DNA of 64,000 bases from Saccoglossus kowalevskii. Lineage: Eukaryota > Hemichordata > Enteropneusta > Harrimaniidae. Positions 1 through 13,700 of the stretch are shown in pieces. The first letter of the stretch is position 1, and every line of letters begins with the position of its first letter. The stretch is from the NCBI RefSeq assembly GCF_000003605.2, contig NW_003122910.1, positions 455,692 to 519,691 of the forward strand. Reading direction: 5' to 3'. A program made the position numbers and the translations under genes. Below the pieces are notes generated by a model. It worked only from the letters and a program-made list of their open reading frames with translations. It searched no databases and had not been told where the DNA came from.

Positions 1-1067
1 TGAAATGCAATAATATCGCTGCACTAAAAATACTTCAAACAATTATTGTTACTTCTCCATTGAAGGTTATGAGCAGACCAACCTTTACTTGCTCTGAAAA
101 CATAGCTTTTACAATTGTTTAAATTAACAGATGTTGTTCTATGTACAATGAATACATTTTAAATAATAAACCTTACTGTGTTAATAACAAATTGTATTTG
201 ACAACATGAGAATGATTCTGATGCCCAGTGGTGATGTTGAAACAAACCCAGGTCCTGGTAATTTACTAAGACCTGATTAACAAAGAAGTCATGTACATCA
301 AGGTTCACTCAGATTTATGAATGCAGTTTCTTGAGCAAGTATACATGTATGACAAATAGTTTTGTTGCACTTGTGTACTCTGAGATTCTGAACATGGGTC
401 AGTGGAAGTTTTTAGTTGTCAATACAAAACTAGATCATCGGAAATCACTTTATGATGAGTTGTAACCACAAAGAGTACATATTTATTCACCTGTTTGCAG
501 ATGTTCCTTGTACAATTTTATAATCAAATAACGGGGACTGTGACATTTCATGTCTTGTTATTTTTAAGGTGGGTGTTTGGATAATTACTGTTCTTCAGTA
601 TTCAATACACTGGCTCAATTTTTTGGGAAGTATTTGTTCTATTTGAATATTATCTCTAAATGTAGCACATGTAAACCAATTAACAGTTTATAATTTACTG
701 GATTAATAAAATATGACAATAGAGAGACCTCTAGGGTCATAACCAGAAAATGTCTGTCTAAAAAATATATTAAAATGAAAAATAGTAATCGCAGGTAGCC
801 ACAGATACATGTATTTTTTCTTCAATATTTATGGTTATTTTGTGAATTATAAGAAATTTTCAACCCAAAGTGGACAGGTTTGTAGAAATTTGGCCTTTCT
901 GAAATGTGGAAAGCCTGTACGTCTAAATAACAGGTACATGTAGACAGGTGGCTGGCTAAAAGCCTTCCTTTTTCCTTCACCTAAGTGCATGCATTACTTA
1001 GTAAAGTAAACTTGATATATTCACAAATTGTGACAATGTAATTTACCTTATTGTTTATTTCTCACAG
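1..1067. other. UBR2 intron (upstream end not in window)
   Basis: No exon for the first half of the UBR box is visible here, so this is the 3' part of the intron before exon 1068. It holds the 2A-like remnant at 185-280 and a short piece (about 530-566) matching the 3' end of the AGTCCCCGTT repeat family (ggggactgtgacat). Confidence 0.7.
185..280 (+). mobile_element. 2A-like ribosome-skipping motif in a short frame, probably a LINE remnant
   Basis: Between a stop at 185-187 and one at 278-280 the frame contains MRMILMPSGDVETNPGP (206-256) followed by GNLLRPD. GDVExNPGP is the defining 2A signature; the ribosome skips the G-P bond. Among animals, 2A-like peptides are known at the N terminus of non-LTR retrotransposon ORFs and in some immune receptor genes of sea urchin, acorn worm, amphioxus and molluscs. 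No reverse transcriptase sequence follows, so this is most likely a tiny LINE fragment in the UBR2 intron. Confidence 0.55.
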
Positions 1068-1716
1068 GGATTGTGCGGCTGATCCAACTTGCGTCTTTTG
1101 CATTGATTGCTTTCAGAAAAGTGCCCATAAATTACACAGATATCGGGTAAGTCAGTGTCACACTCTAATATCAATCTAAACACAATAGTGTATGCTGTAT
1201 CCTACAGTAACTTGGTGGTACATATTATACTAGCTTATTTCTTTATAAATCCAATTATGTTAACACATCATGTAAACAAGTATTCTAAAGCTGATATTAA
1301 ATATTTAATTCAGTCAGTACACTAAAAGCAACAATGTTTGTATGTCTGGTGTGTTTGTAATACATTATAATATTGACATTAAAGTTCTGATATGAAAACA
1401 CTTTCTTTTAAAAGTAGTGTGTAAGAAATTGTGAACTGAATTGTGGCTTGTTGATATCTGCTGTCTATATATATCCCACGTATTTGGACTTCCAACTTTG
1501 AACAAGTTAAAAGCAATTGCTAGTAAACAAGCTATGGTCGGCTGATTTTACAATTATAAACTGAGACTGTGGCTTAAATTTTATTCTCTTTGCTATTTAT
1601 TTCTCTAGATGAGTACATCAGGGGGTGGTGGGTTTTGTGATTGTGGTGATGAAGAAGCCTGGAAACAACATCATTCTTGTGAAATGCACAGTCAAGCACC
1701 TGATCAACCTGCACAG
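1068..1716 (+). CDS. UBR2: UBR2 exons 1-2 of window: UBR-box zinc finger (second part)
   Basis: Exons 1068-1146 and 1609-1716. They encode [35 protein letters not shown] and DEEAWK, the Cys/His pattern and GGGFCDCGD signature of the UBR box, which binds type-1 (Arg/Lys/His) N-degrons. The first zinc ligands (the vertebrate CGRVF segment) are not in the window. The first base at 1068 completes a codon begun upstream, so this is an internal exon. After the box comes an acidic/polar linker. Confidence 0.95.
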
Positions 1717-4700
1717 GTACAAGTAGGAGAATATATGTGAATATATTTGTTATTTTAGTCTGTGATTTCTTTTTCACCAAGTACAGCAAATTATATGTCA
1801 GTATGTTCACTGCACATTACTGACATTCTCTTTCTTCCAGAATCCAATGGAGAGATTGCCCAGTGAGATGAAATTAAAAACTGCCTTACTATTTGAGATA
1901 GTGTTGAATTATGCTTGTGACTTGTTGTCATGGGAACAATGTGACACATTGCCTAGTGGATTACAACCAAGGTAAAGTTATTTAAAGTACTCTGTCTGCA
2001 AGTCTTACAGCAATTCCAGGCACTGATTTGATGCTGAAGTAGTGCTAGATGTTGATAACTTACTACAATAGGTTACACACTTTGTTTTCACATTTACAAA
2101 AGTTGTTACAAAATAATGCTGACATCATGTCTGCAATTTGAAGCACACCGGAAGAAAGCTCTGCCCATAAAAGTGCACGGTACATTAGTTTTGAATTTCT
2201 CCTCCAATAAACGATCAAGGCTCTCAACTTAGTTTCATACTTCAATTTGCGTCACATGTTATTTCAATAAGAGGGGCGCATAAAGTGGTGGCACTGTAAA
2301 GAACGTTGGTTACCCGTAGAGTTATTTTACAGAACCAGCTGACCGACTTATTATGACAGAATTATTGATCAAAGTGCATTATTCCTACTTTTGAAATATC
2401 AGTATCACGTCGATGTATATAACTGAAAGCTGCCTGCAACAAATGTCCTATGAAGACTTCATCCAGTATATCAATAATGAAATTGAATACTTAAGTAGAA
2501 TGTTTGTTATTCGATTATTAGTTCTCAACGATGATAACCAAAAGGTTGATGTGCCACCAAATAATCACTTTAAAAAGCTTATCACAGGCAACACACGATC
2601 ACACGTCCGGGGAGGGTTGCCACTGTACATACACAAGTAGTTTTTGTTGAATTTCCTGACCGTAAATGCGTGGTCGCAGTGTTTTATAATATTTAACATA
2701 GTCTATAATGTTGTCAGTTATTTTTTTAGTCGCAGATTGGTCGCTCTTACGCTTTCCTGGCCGGATACTCTTGGTGGTAACAAATCGTTTGATGATATTA
2801 TAAGCTGTCTGCTTTGAAACACCATTTCGATCTCCAATCTCAGCAAATGACAGTCCACGAAAATACAAATCGACAACTCTTGTTCTCACTTCAACTGTTT
2901 TTTTGACTCATTGCTTCTCCATCGTGGTGCTTAAACAACTTGGACAAATGCCGATTTGTAGACACGCAATCAACACGATGACTGACTAAAAGTGACTGAA
3001 GACAAAAGTCTAAGTGTACCTGACTTTGTAGCAAAAATAGAAAACATTGTGGGCAATATTTGTCAATCATTCCTCTGATTTGCAGCCGATGTTCATATCT
3101 CTAGTTACAACTTATGTAAATTTGAAAACAAAGTGTGTAACCTATTGTAGTAAGTTATCAACATCTAGCACTACTTCAGTGTCAAATCAGTGCCTGGAAT
3201 TGCTGTAATAAAAACTGTGGTTCCTTGTATTAGTTCATAAATTAGTTCAAAGCCTCATACTTTGAATGCAGTGTGCATGCTAAATGTGACTGCATAAGCA
3301 TTCAACACGAATTGGTGTTTTATGACATAAGAACAGGTAGAACATCAACACCGATATACCATGTCAATTGTGACTTGTATTTTGGAAATTACTTTTGCCC
3401 TATTTTAAATTATTACATAACACACACATAATTTCTCGCAAAAAATATAGAAAACTGACATGTTTCTGATTACATTTAGACTATGCCTATGAAGGTTAAA
3501 TAAATGTTCATACAATACCATATGTGTTATCTATTTTTTACATCATATACAGCGTTATGTAAAGTATTTATAAATATAGTATTAGATACATTGGAATAAT
3601 GGTACATAAATGATCTGTATTTCATAATAAATATATTGTAATGGGCAACACAGATTGTAATGTCAATGTATTGTTTGCTCAATGCCAATGGTTTCATTTA
3701 CTTTGGAATCATGCTAAATCATAACCCATCAATTTGCTGTGAAAAATTGTTTCTTAGTGAAGCTTATAATATAAAATTTTTTTTTTTAATTTTAATCTTT
3801 TTGGTGCCTTATTTTTTTGCCAACATTTTGGAGCATTATATTAGTAGATATTTTGATGTATTTTTCTATAAATTTTTGACAAAATGTGCCTTATTTCATA
3901 TTGGTGTACTTTCAACAACCCCTCATGACTTTCATTTATTATGAAGAATAGACTGTGAGATTAATATTATTTATAGAGGGGTTTGGGATTGTGTAATTCT
4001 CTGATACAATACATTGTTTGATTGCAGTACTTTGGATGATATTTATTGCACCATGTTGTTCAATGATGAAACTCATTCATATGCGGAGGTAAGTTTTAAC
4101 AATCACACTTATACATGTCTGCTTTTCTGCTGACATTGATAGTTGCTAAATAAGACACAATAGGACACTCTATACTATAGATTTCGCATCCAGTGAGTAT
4201 GGTGTGATCTACATTATAGAGGATGTGTTTAATTTATTGGTGATGACAATTATAGTATATTGTTAATTTTCAGGTTATTGATAATTTGAAGAAGGCTGTG
4301 GATTGCACACATAAAGATGCTGTAGAATTTGCTACTATAGTAGACAGAGAGGTAAGCATCCCATAGTCATGGCACTACTATGACAGTTGCCCCACTGCAG
4401 TTGTATTAGAGAAATATACAGGCTCACGAATAGTTACCATACAGGTTCATGAAGAGAGGAATTTCTGAGTGAGGGAATGAAACTGTGAGCAAACACTCTC
4501 ATGTTACATGTATGTGTTTTGTTTTTCCCACTAGGGACGGAATAGCGTTGTGGAGGGAAAATTTCGCATCTGTGAACATGCTCGCAGTACGATTCAGCGC
4601 AATACATCTAGGCATGGGAATGCAGCCTTGAAAGTCCATGTCATGCATATGTCAGTCGTTGCACATCAGACGTTTGCCATGAAGCTCTTAGCATGGCTGA

Positions 4701-7700
4701 CAGAAGTCATTGTACATTCAGGTCAGTTTCTATGCTTGTTTATCTGTATGAAGTATGTGACTTCCTAATCCATTAGTATTACCACATGGCTGTCCTATAA
4801 TAAGAAACACGATCGGAATGAAAGAAGGACGTTCACTTCTATGTCATTTTAACATTATTTCAGTGCTATAAAATGTGTGTCATTTTGTTCTTTTGAAGAA
4901 AAATTTGCCTGTATGTAAATATTCTAATGTTATCTTCATTTCACAGATGGTTTGCAACAGTTGTTGTGTATAGAATGTATGAAAATGTTTAAAGACACAG
5001 ACAAGGTGTTAATTGAACATGTTATGTTGATGGATACAAAGCTATGGAAAGGTAATATTGCCACTCTCTGTGATCAGTAGCCAAAAGACATAAATGTACA
5101 GTCGACAATTTGAAGAAACAATTATGTCCTTGTAGAGTGATTACCAATTGGTGTTCTGTAATACTATTTGTCAGAATAACTTGGATTGTAGTACCCATAG
5201 CACTTGCATGCAATGTCATCTTTGGTTATGAAGGTTGCATACCCATATCTTTAAGTATACTATAATAATGTTTTTATATATTTTGTGTAGCTGCTCGTGT
5301 AGCTTGGCACCAAGTGATAATGAGTAGTTTATTGATGAATCAGGAATTCAAAAAGAAGTTTGCTATTCTATATACCAAGGTAAGCTTAATGCACTGTTGT
5401 CTGTGACAGTGCAGTTAGCCCTACTCAAAAGGCTTTGCTACTTGATATCGCGCATGTAAGTTTTGAAACCTGTACGCCACGCATTGTTCATACAGGTGAA
5501 GTGTGCTACATACAGTAGAATGGTGAAATGTTTATTTTCTGTTTCAGTAATTCAAATCAATTATTTGAAAACAATTGTTTTTCCAGGTTTACTCTGATTT
5601 ACAAAGTGATTTCATAGAAGATGATCATGACCATGGGGTCTCTGTCACTTCGCTGTCAGTTCAAATGTTTACTGTACCGACACTGGTAAGTTAGGTTTAG
5701 TTCTTATGTGTCACTTTTCAACCTACCCCAAATAGTTTTATGTTATCACATAACTTTAAGCAATCATGATCTATGGGTCTGTGACAAATATTATTATTTT
5801 ATGTACATGCTTTTTGCAAGCAAATTTCAACATCTGTGTCATGGCTCACATTCAAAAAATGATGGGACTGTATTTCAAACAAACAATGTGTCATCTATAC
5901 ATGCTGTGCTGTGCAATTCATTTTTGCCTTTTTTTCTCAAAATTGATAATTACACCTGTACATGGATGAATGAGTACATAAATTAGGAAACAAGTGGATT
6001 TTTAAAGTCTTCTAATTTCTCTTATTTTAATCATTGCAGTCTCGAATGCTAATTGTAGAGCATGACCTATTTTCCATTGTACTGCGTACATTTATCAAAT
6101 ATGCAGCTACATGTAAAGAAGGTATGTGAAACTAATTCTCATACATAAAACTGCCAGTAATTGCTTGGTGACTCATTAAAATACCAACTGTATTTGTCAA
6201 TTGTGACATAAATTACGATATGAGAAATCTGGAATGTTTGTTTTCAGGTGAAAGTAAACTACGCATCGATAGAACATCATTGCAGAAGCATTCTATTAGA
6301 ATGTTATTTACTTCAGTTGATCTCAGGTATTTAGACTTTTCTAAATTATATTAATTTGCGCAAGCATTTAATTGGGGTTTCCATACAAATAACAATTTGG
6401 TTCAGATTTTGCTGAATTTCATCATTTGTCTTTCATCAGTGCTTTTACTTTTACTTTAGCTATGAGGTTATTATGAAAATATCATGAAGTATGCTTAAAA
6501 GAAGTTTAGTGATCATATTGACCAACGTGTAGTGGTATTCTTTTTGCAGTGTTCTCATTATAACCTTATATTATATTTTTGTTATGTATTTATGTTTAAT
6601 ACAGTTTTAAATGTGTCATCTTTTGTTACGTAACCTTTAGTGGCAGATTAAGCAATGTAATCTTTCCCCTCACTACCAGCTGTATAGCAACCAGCTTGTT
6701 TATTGGTATAGACAATTTCAAGCCAATGCCAAGACAGGAAAGATCATCGGCGCCAGTGCTTGATTGTTTTTAAGCTAAACGTGTGATTATCTTAGCTAGC
6801 GTGGCTAACACCTTGGCACTATATTGACAGTTCATTTAAGTCCTTGCTTATAGCAATAATTTAATGAGAGATAAAAATTGCAACGAATGTACACTGTATG
6901 TACGTTTGGGCAGTAATGGAAATCCATTTTCATAATGCACTGATAGCACTTCTGTCCAAAGTAAACAAAGAAAAGTGTGAATTTAGTAACAAATATTACG
7001 GTTACCCCTTTTTTAGCTCTGCTTTTGACTTTGTCGAGCGGGGCTTATCATATGAGTAATTGTCCGTCATCGTCTGAGTCAACTTTTTAGCTTCGTTGGT
7101 GACTTTGTCAAGCGGAGCTCATCCGTCATCGTCATCAATGTCAATGTTTTACTTTTTCGACTTCTTCCTGAAAACTACAAGCTTGAATGCTTTGATACTT
7201 GGTGTATATGTACATTGGGCAAACCTCTCTCAGATTTGTTCATTTCATGATGATATCTTCAATTCTCTAATTTTGATGAATATTTTCAACTTCTTTTAAA
7301 AACCACAAATCTGATTGCTTTGATATTACATATATAGGTACTACATGTGAACCTCTCTCAGATTTGTTCATTTTGATGAATATTTTTGTCATTTTTGGTA
7401 AAAAGTGATATTTTCGACGACTTGTTAAAAACTGCGAATCTTATTGCTTTAATGTTATACATGTAGGTACTACAGGTAGACCTCTCTCAGATTTGTTCAT
7501 TTCATTATGATATCTTCAATTTCCTAATTTTGATGAAAACAACAATTCTGATTACTTTCTTACTATACATATAGGGACCTCAGGTAGACCTCTCTTAGAT
7601 TTGTTCATTTTCTATTGGTATCTTCAGTTCTTAATTGAAATGTGCATCGCTAACAGCGGCGCTATCTCAGCTGAGAGGCTGCTTGTTATTCCTTTTTACT

Positions 7701-10700
7701 GTTTTTTGGTTCAGACATCTTTCTCAAACATAATTTTTATTATGAACCCTAACATAAATACTGTAATCATTGAAATTGTGTGAGAAACAAATTTCACAAG
7801 TCAAAGACGGAAACGACAAACATTCTTTAATTGCAGTATACCCCCTATATATCAAGTAGTGGCAATATAGATATCAAATGCTGTTAACCTTTTCACCATC
7901 AGTTCCTGCTTTTAATCACAAATTCACAAAATAGTCCTTTTATAGTCTGCACTTTCCTTAACAAGATTGGGACAAAAATAGCCAAATTTTTTGACTAAAA
8001 ACTGGAAATTTACTAAAATTTTGTCTGTTGGCTCCAAAATTAGGGTTTATTTCAAGAAATATTGTAGAATATAAGAAAAAATGCAGACTGCAATAAAATG
8101 TAAAATTTGGCTTGACCCGAAATAAGCAGTTTTAAACTACATGTAGGAGTTAAAACAATAAAAAAGAATGTCCTAATATATGCATAGATGAAGCAGTTAA
8201 TTGAAAACATGCTGGTCTTAGTCTAAACTTTTGGTAATGTTTACAGGTATATACTGTCTTCCAAGCCAGATGAATGGGAACCAAAGTTACGCAAAAAGTT
8301 TGTTGAAGGAGTGTGTGTTTTATTGGAATTACTTGCAGCTATGCAGGTAAGGCTTTTTCAGCTGATTTTGCAACCTTCATAAAATAAAATATAAAGGCTA
8401 TGTAACTACCGTACTCGACCGTGTTAGCACCCATGCCCGGGCAAGCGCCCACCCCCCACTTTTGTGCAATTTTTATATTTGGGGTCACATTCGGCAAAGC
8501 GCCCACCCCTTCAAAATGCAACTAATTTAAAACTTGGTCTTGCGTAACGAATCTTGGTAATCGTTTGTATATGATACAGCGTAGATATCGATCGTTGTGA
8601 ACAGGTTGTGAATGCGTAGAACACGGTAACTGTGCATAAACTACGCTTCGACAATGACCTGTTAATACAAGTAAAATGCGATAAATATTTCATGCCATAT
8701 TCAGTTTATCTCTCAAAAATGGCTAGTTACTAGTTGTTTGAAAAACCATGTCGTTTATTCGCTGAAATCAGTTCCAACAGATCGTACTTCTACATCTATT
8801 ATTCACTTCCACATTGCGTTACCGGAAAGTCTTCGGGAATTTCCGAAGAATTGCGTCAGTCAAATACAGCATTCTGATTAGTTAATAACCAACTTGACCC
8901 ATTAGGTCAAAGGACGCTGCTGTACAGGTAAAATCTGCAAATGCATCATAGTGGAAAGTGATTTTCATCGAGAGTTTGCATACGATCCAACAACTTCATC
9001 AGTGGAAATAATATGACAATTTTGACTTCGACTGTGTTCCAACAGACTCAAATGTTTTTAATTCCATAAATTATGGTGGTACGTAATTATTTTTGTAATA
9101 AAATGTGCGTATTTTTTGTGATCAATTCTGTTTCTTCATTGTGAAAATCAATGACGACGCAACTAATTTAGTAATTTGATTTTCCCTCAAAGACGTAATC
9201 TGTCACTTGATGAATACAAATTTTCATTTGCACTCTTTTTCAAGTGGGGTGCTCGGGTAAGCGCCCACCCCTAAAAAATCGTGATTTTCTGAGTTGAGGC
9301 ACCTGGGCGCTAACACGGTCGAGTACGGTATTTTCATTATTGTCTTGTATCACGTAGACTGTGTGGTGTAATCTAATTACAGTGGCCCCTTGCTAAGTCG
9401 TGGCGGTCGGGATCCAAGCAAAAACCGTGACTTATCACGGCTTTGAAAACAAATTTTCGAATAGTGGGCTCACTGACTGCTAGATCTCGTGCAACTCTTG
9501 GTTTCACCTTTCTTGACACAGTTGATCACTGCAAGTTTATTACGTACAGTCAGACAGACTGGATAGCTTTCGCTTAGACATGCTGCTCAGTTGAGAACTA
9601 GGGATCAGAGTGATGAATTCAACTCATTGTAGTGAGTTTTATAGAGCTATATCAAAGGGGGTATGGTGGACAAGTACATAAAGTTGCGACTCAGCACCCT
9701 GTTGACACCTTGAGTATCTCAGTAATTGATGAACAGTTGGTGTTAAGTTGTCTCATTAATGGCTAGTTGAATACACAATACACGAAACATTACTTCTTTT
9801 ACTTCAGAACTGTCGCCAAAACACAATAAAATTTATGGGAGCCATCCAACTACCTGTCAAAATCGTGACTTACCGAGGTGCGACTTAGCAAGAGGTCACT
9901 GAAAATCATCATGTGCGCCATAAGAGCTTGAGTTTGGCCTTTCTCGTTTTACTGCAAGAGAATATACTCAACACATATTGATAATTTATATTAAAAATAT
10001 ATTGTGAGTGATCACCATGCATTGGTCATTGATGACTTACAATCTGTGTTTGTTTCTCCTAGGGGGTGGATTCTGTTACCAGGCAGGTTGGACAGCATAT
10101 TGAAGTTGAACCAGATTGGGAAAACGTGTTTAATTTACAGGCTAAAATTGGATCTATTATTTCTATGGTGATAGATTGGTGCGGATCAGATGTGAGTATG
10201 TCTGTTATTTATCAGTGTAATAATAGTGTCTGGTTCTGATGAGAAACCATATACATGTATATGCTAAAGAGACCTTTTTGTATACATAGCTTGACATTCC
10301 AGTACTAAAATCTAAAACCACATCTTCTATTAAAATGGTACAATGCAACAGAGCCATATAGCTTCTATTGGAGCGTCTAAAAATATGATAAATGGTGACT
10401 TTTGGTTATTGAGAAAGAATGTGCCGCTTCTAATACAGATTTTACTTTTGCCTGTAATAAATGTTCCAGGTTATGCATTAGTAGCACATTTGATATATGG
10501 TATGGTCAATGCATGTAGTTCCATTTGTTTGAATTGGAGACTTTTGATTTGATTTGCTATGATGAATTGAAAATCTCACATGCTGATACTTTCTTGTGGA
10601 TTCCGAAAGGACCTTGATTTCTGGACCTTTTGTTGCAAAAGTTGATGAAAAGTTATTCCTTATTTTTAAGTGTTGAATTGAATTGAATAAGCCATATTCT

Positions 10701-13700
10701 GCTTTACGTCCTTGGCAATCAGCTTCAATCACGTGACACAGGTCAAGCTTTCCCCCAGAGACGGTGGTAGCGCCATTGTTTACTCCACCATATCCCGTTC
10801 ACACAACAATATCGACTGTACAAAAACGCTCATACAGTGAATGCAAGAGCGATTGGGGAGCAGATTGGGGAGATATTATGTCTTTGAGGAAAATAAATTT
10901 ATGAAATTAATATCGTTGTTATTGAATGAAGAAACAGAAATGGTCACAAAAAATATGCACATTTTATTACAATATTAAATACGTACCACCCGAATTTACG
11001 AGGTTAAAAATATTGGAACACATTTGAAGTCAAAATCTTCATCATTATCTTCATTGTCAAATGTTTTGGATCGTACGCAAAGTCTCGATGAAAAACACTT
11101 TCTGCCATGACATATTCTTGCACGATTTGATCTAATGGGTCAAGTCTGTTATTAACAAATCAGAATGCTGTAATTCTTTGGAATTTCCCCAAGACTTTCT
11201 GGTAACGCAGTGCGAAAGTGAATTATCAATGTCGAAGTACGATTTTCTCAAAAACTAGTAACTAGCAATTTTTGATAGGTAAACTGAATATGGCACAAGT
11301 ATTTGCCGCATTTCACTTTTATTAACAGGTCATTATCGAAGTGTAGTTTTGTTATTCATGCTGTATCATATAAAAGCGATTACCAGTATTCCTTAAGCAA
11401 TGATCAAAGACAAGGTTTTGTGATTAGACAGTCATATTAAAAGCATTTTAAAGGGGATGGGCGCTTAGCCGAGCATGCACTTTATCGGAGGCAATGTTCC
11501 GACATCGTCACATCTAGACCCAATACCAGCCACTGAAAGGGGTGTAGAATTTGGTGTTGAAACACCAAATTTACGTAAAAGGAGAAGGCTCTTGGGCCGT
11601 GGCACTGTGTGTTTGTCGACATCATCCATCATATAAACGTAAGGGTCAGGGTATCTCACGGGGTCTTGCAGTGAGCGGAATATCCACAATTGAATTGAAT
11701 TGAATTGGATTGAAGAGATTGTTGATGAAGTATTTAGTACTACATGTATTTGTAAGGTTATTAGTGTTTGTGCATTATTTGTACAAGATGAATTGTCATA
11801 TGCACAAGTTATGCTTGTTGAACAGAAAATACAGCTTTTTTAGTATATTTTTCTTCGACTCATAGTGATACGGCTCTTATGTCACTTGTTTCCAAACAAT
11901 ATTGAAGAATTGTATATATTTTTGCAGCTGTTAAGCTCATGTCGATGTCTACTCTTATATACCATTATCCATATTTGGACATTGCATTATGTTAGTGCTA
12001 TACTCTATCAGACAACAAAGAATTACTATATTGCATTTCATTGACCCTGCATCTACGTAATATTATGACATTAAATTCAGAACATTAATGGTGTTTGTGG
12101 TGTAAAAATAAACAAAGCCTTTTACAACTTTAAATATTTGTTTATGTTTGTGTCAACTGAATGTTTCAGCATAGGGCGATATGCTTATGCATGATCCAGG
12201 GCCTTAAATGTTCTATGATATGCACTAGTTGACGCAACTGTTGAATCTTGGTCATAAAACAAATTAAGCACCTAACAAATACTGTTGGTATGTCATAATA
12301 ACATTAATGAACTCCCGCAGTGCCATATCGGATGAGCCTGTATGTCTCACACTATCTTAGAATCCTCCTCATTCACTATAGTGATGTAGGTGTAACACAG
12401 TAATCAAAAGCAAATTGTATCCCCATTAGTTTCCATTCTTTGTTGATAACACTAATCTGCGTTTACATGTTTTACAGAGATCTGTTCTAGTTGAAGTTTA
12501 TCGGGAAACTATGAAAATGTTGAGGCAGATAAGTGGCCCTTTTGCATCAGCAATCAAGAGAAAAGGTGTGTATTGCTGCCAATAATTATTATTTTACAGA
12601 GGTACAAAGAAGCACCATTGTCATAATGTGCTGCCCTTTGTAGTAAACAAATTGCAACATTATATGGACAGAGTAGTGTCACAGAATATTGAAATACATG
12701 TATGCACTGTGGTTTTGGTGAGAGAAGAGTTTATGCGATCAACGGTATGCGTATGATCAGTTGTGAACAAGGAAACTACTAAACAAGTACTGTTTTGAAT
12801 GAAAAAAAGAGTATATTCCTAGTAAAACTGTCCACTATTGAAGGGTTAGTGAACTGTTTGAACAATAGAGACGAACCAAGGAGTAGTATTTGGTACCACC
12901 ATTATAAGTGCCTGACATCTTCACAGTAACCAGTATCATATGTCATGCCAGTAGGTTTGCTACTTATCTTTGAATATGTTCATTGATTGTGTATGTTTTA
13001 TTTTGGTAGTTGCCAACTATGAGTGTAGCTGCATGTCTTATGATGTCTCCAGTCAACCTGTGAGTGTACATCTACCATTGACAAGGTTCCTAGCAGGTCA
13101 GTACCATGGCTCACTCAGTGTCAGTATCAATCATCTGAATAAATCACTTCATTGAATGAAACATGGGGCAATATTTTCTTTTTAAATTTCTGTATTGTTT
13201 CATGATTAAAAAATTAAAAAATGATGTGGTGATGCAATTTTAATTTTTTTTTAATGTGATCATTCAATACCACAACAAGATACAAATTCAACTTTAAAAA
13301 TCATTCATTTATGCTTTTTTGAATACATATCTGTACATTAAAAGTTTATTTAACTAGCGCCCTCACAGCTCACATTAAGAACCTAATACTGTTATAGCGC
13401 CCTCAATGTGACTACTGTTATGTGTACTATTATAGTTTTACCACTATAATTTGGATGCAATTTTTAGTCCCCGTTCGGATGCAGTCCGAAAACGGAGACT
13501 TATGTTTTGACCTTCGTGTGTCCGTGCGTGTGTGCGTGCGTGCATGCGTGTGTGTGTGTGTGCATGCGTCCGGACCTGTATCTTAGAAATGCCTGTACCA
13601 ATCACAATCAAACTTCACACATACATCATACATGATAATATACATATACACATCAATTTGTTTCACGATCTGATTCAAGATGGCCGAATGGCAGCCATTT

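Noticed and set aside
206-280. 2A motif as a functional part of UBR2
   Set aside because: Stops flank it in frame (185-187, 278-280), there is no splice donor suited to join it to exon 1068, and UBR2 relatives have no such peptide.
2413-2640. 75-codon plus-strand frame inside the Tc1/mariner element
   Set aside because: Partly antisense to the transposase remnant and without recognisable motifs.
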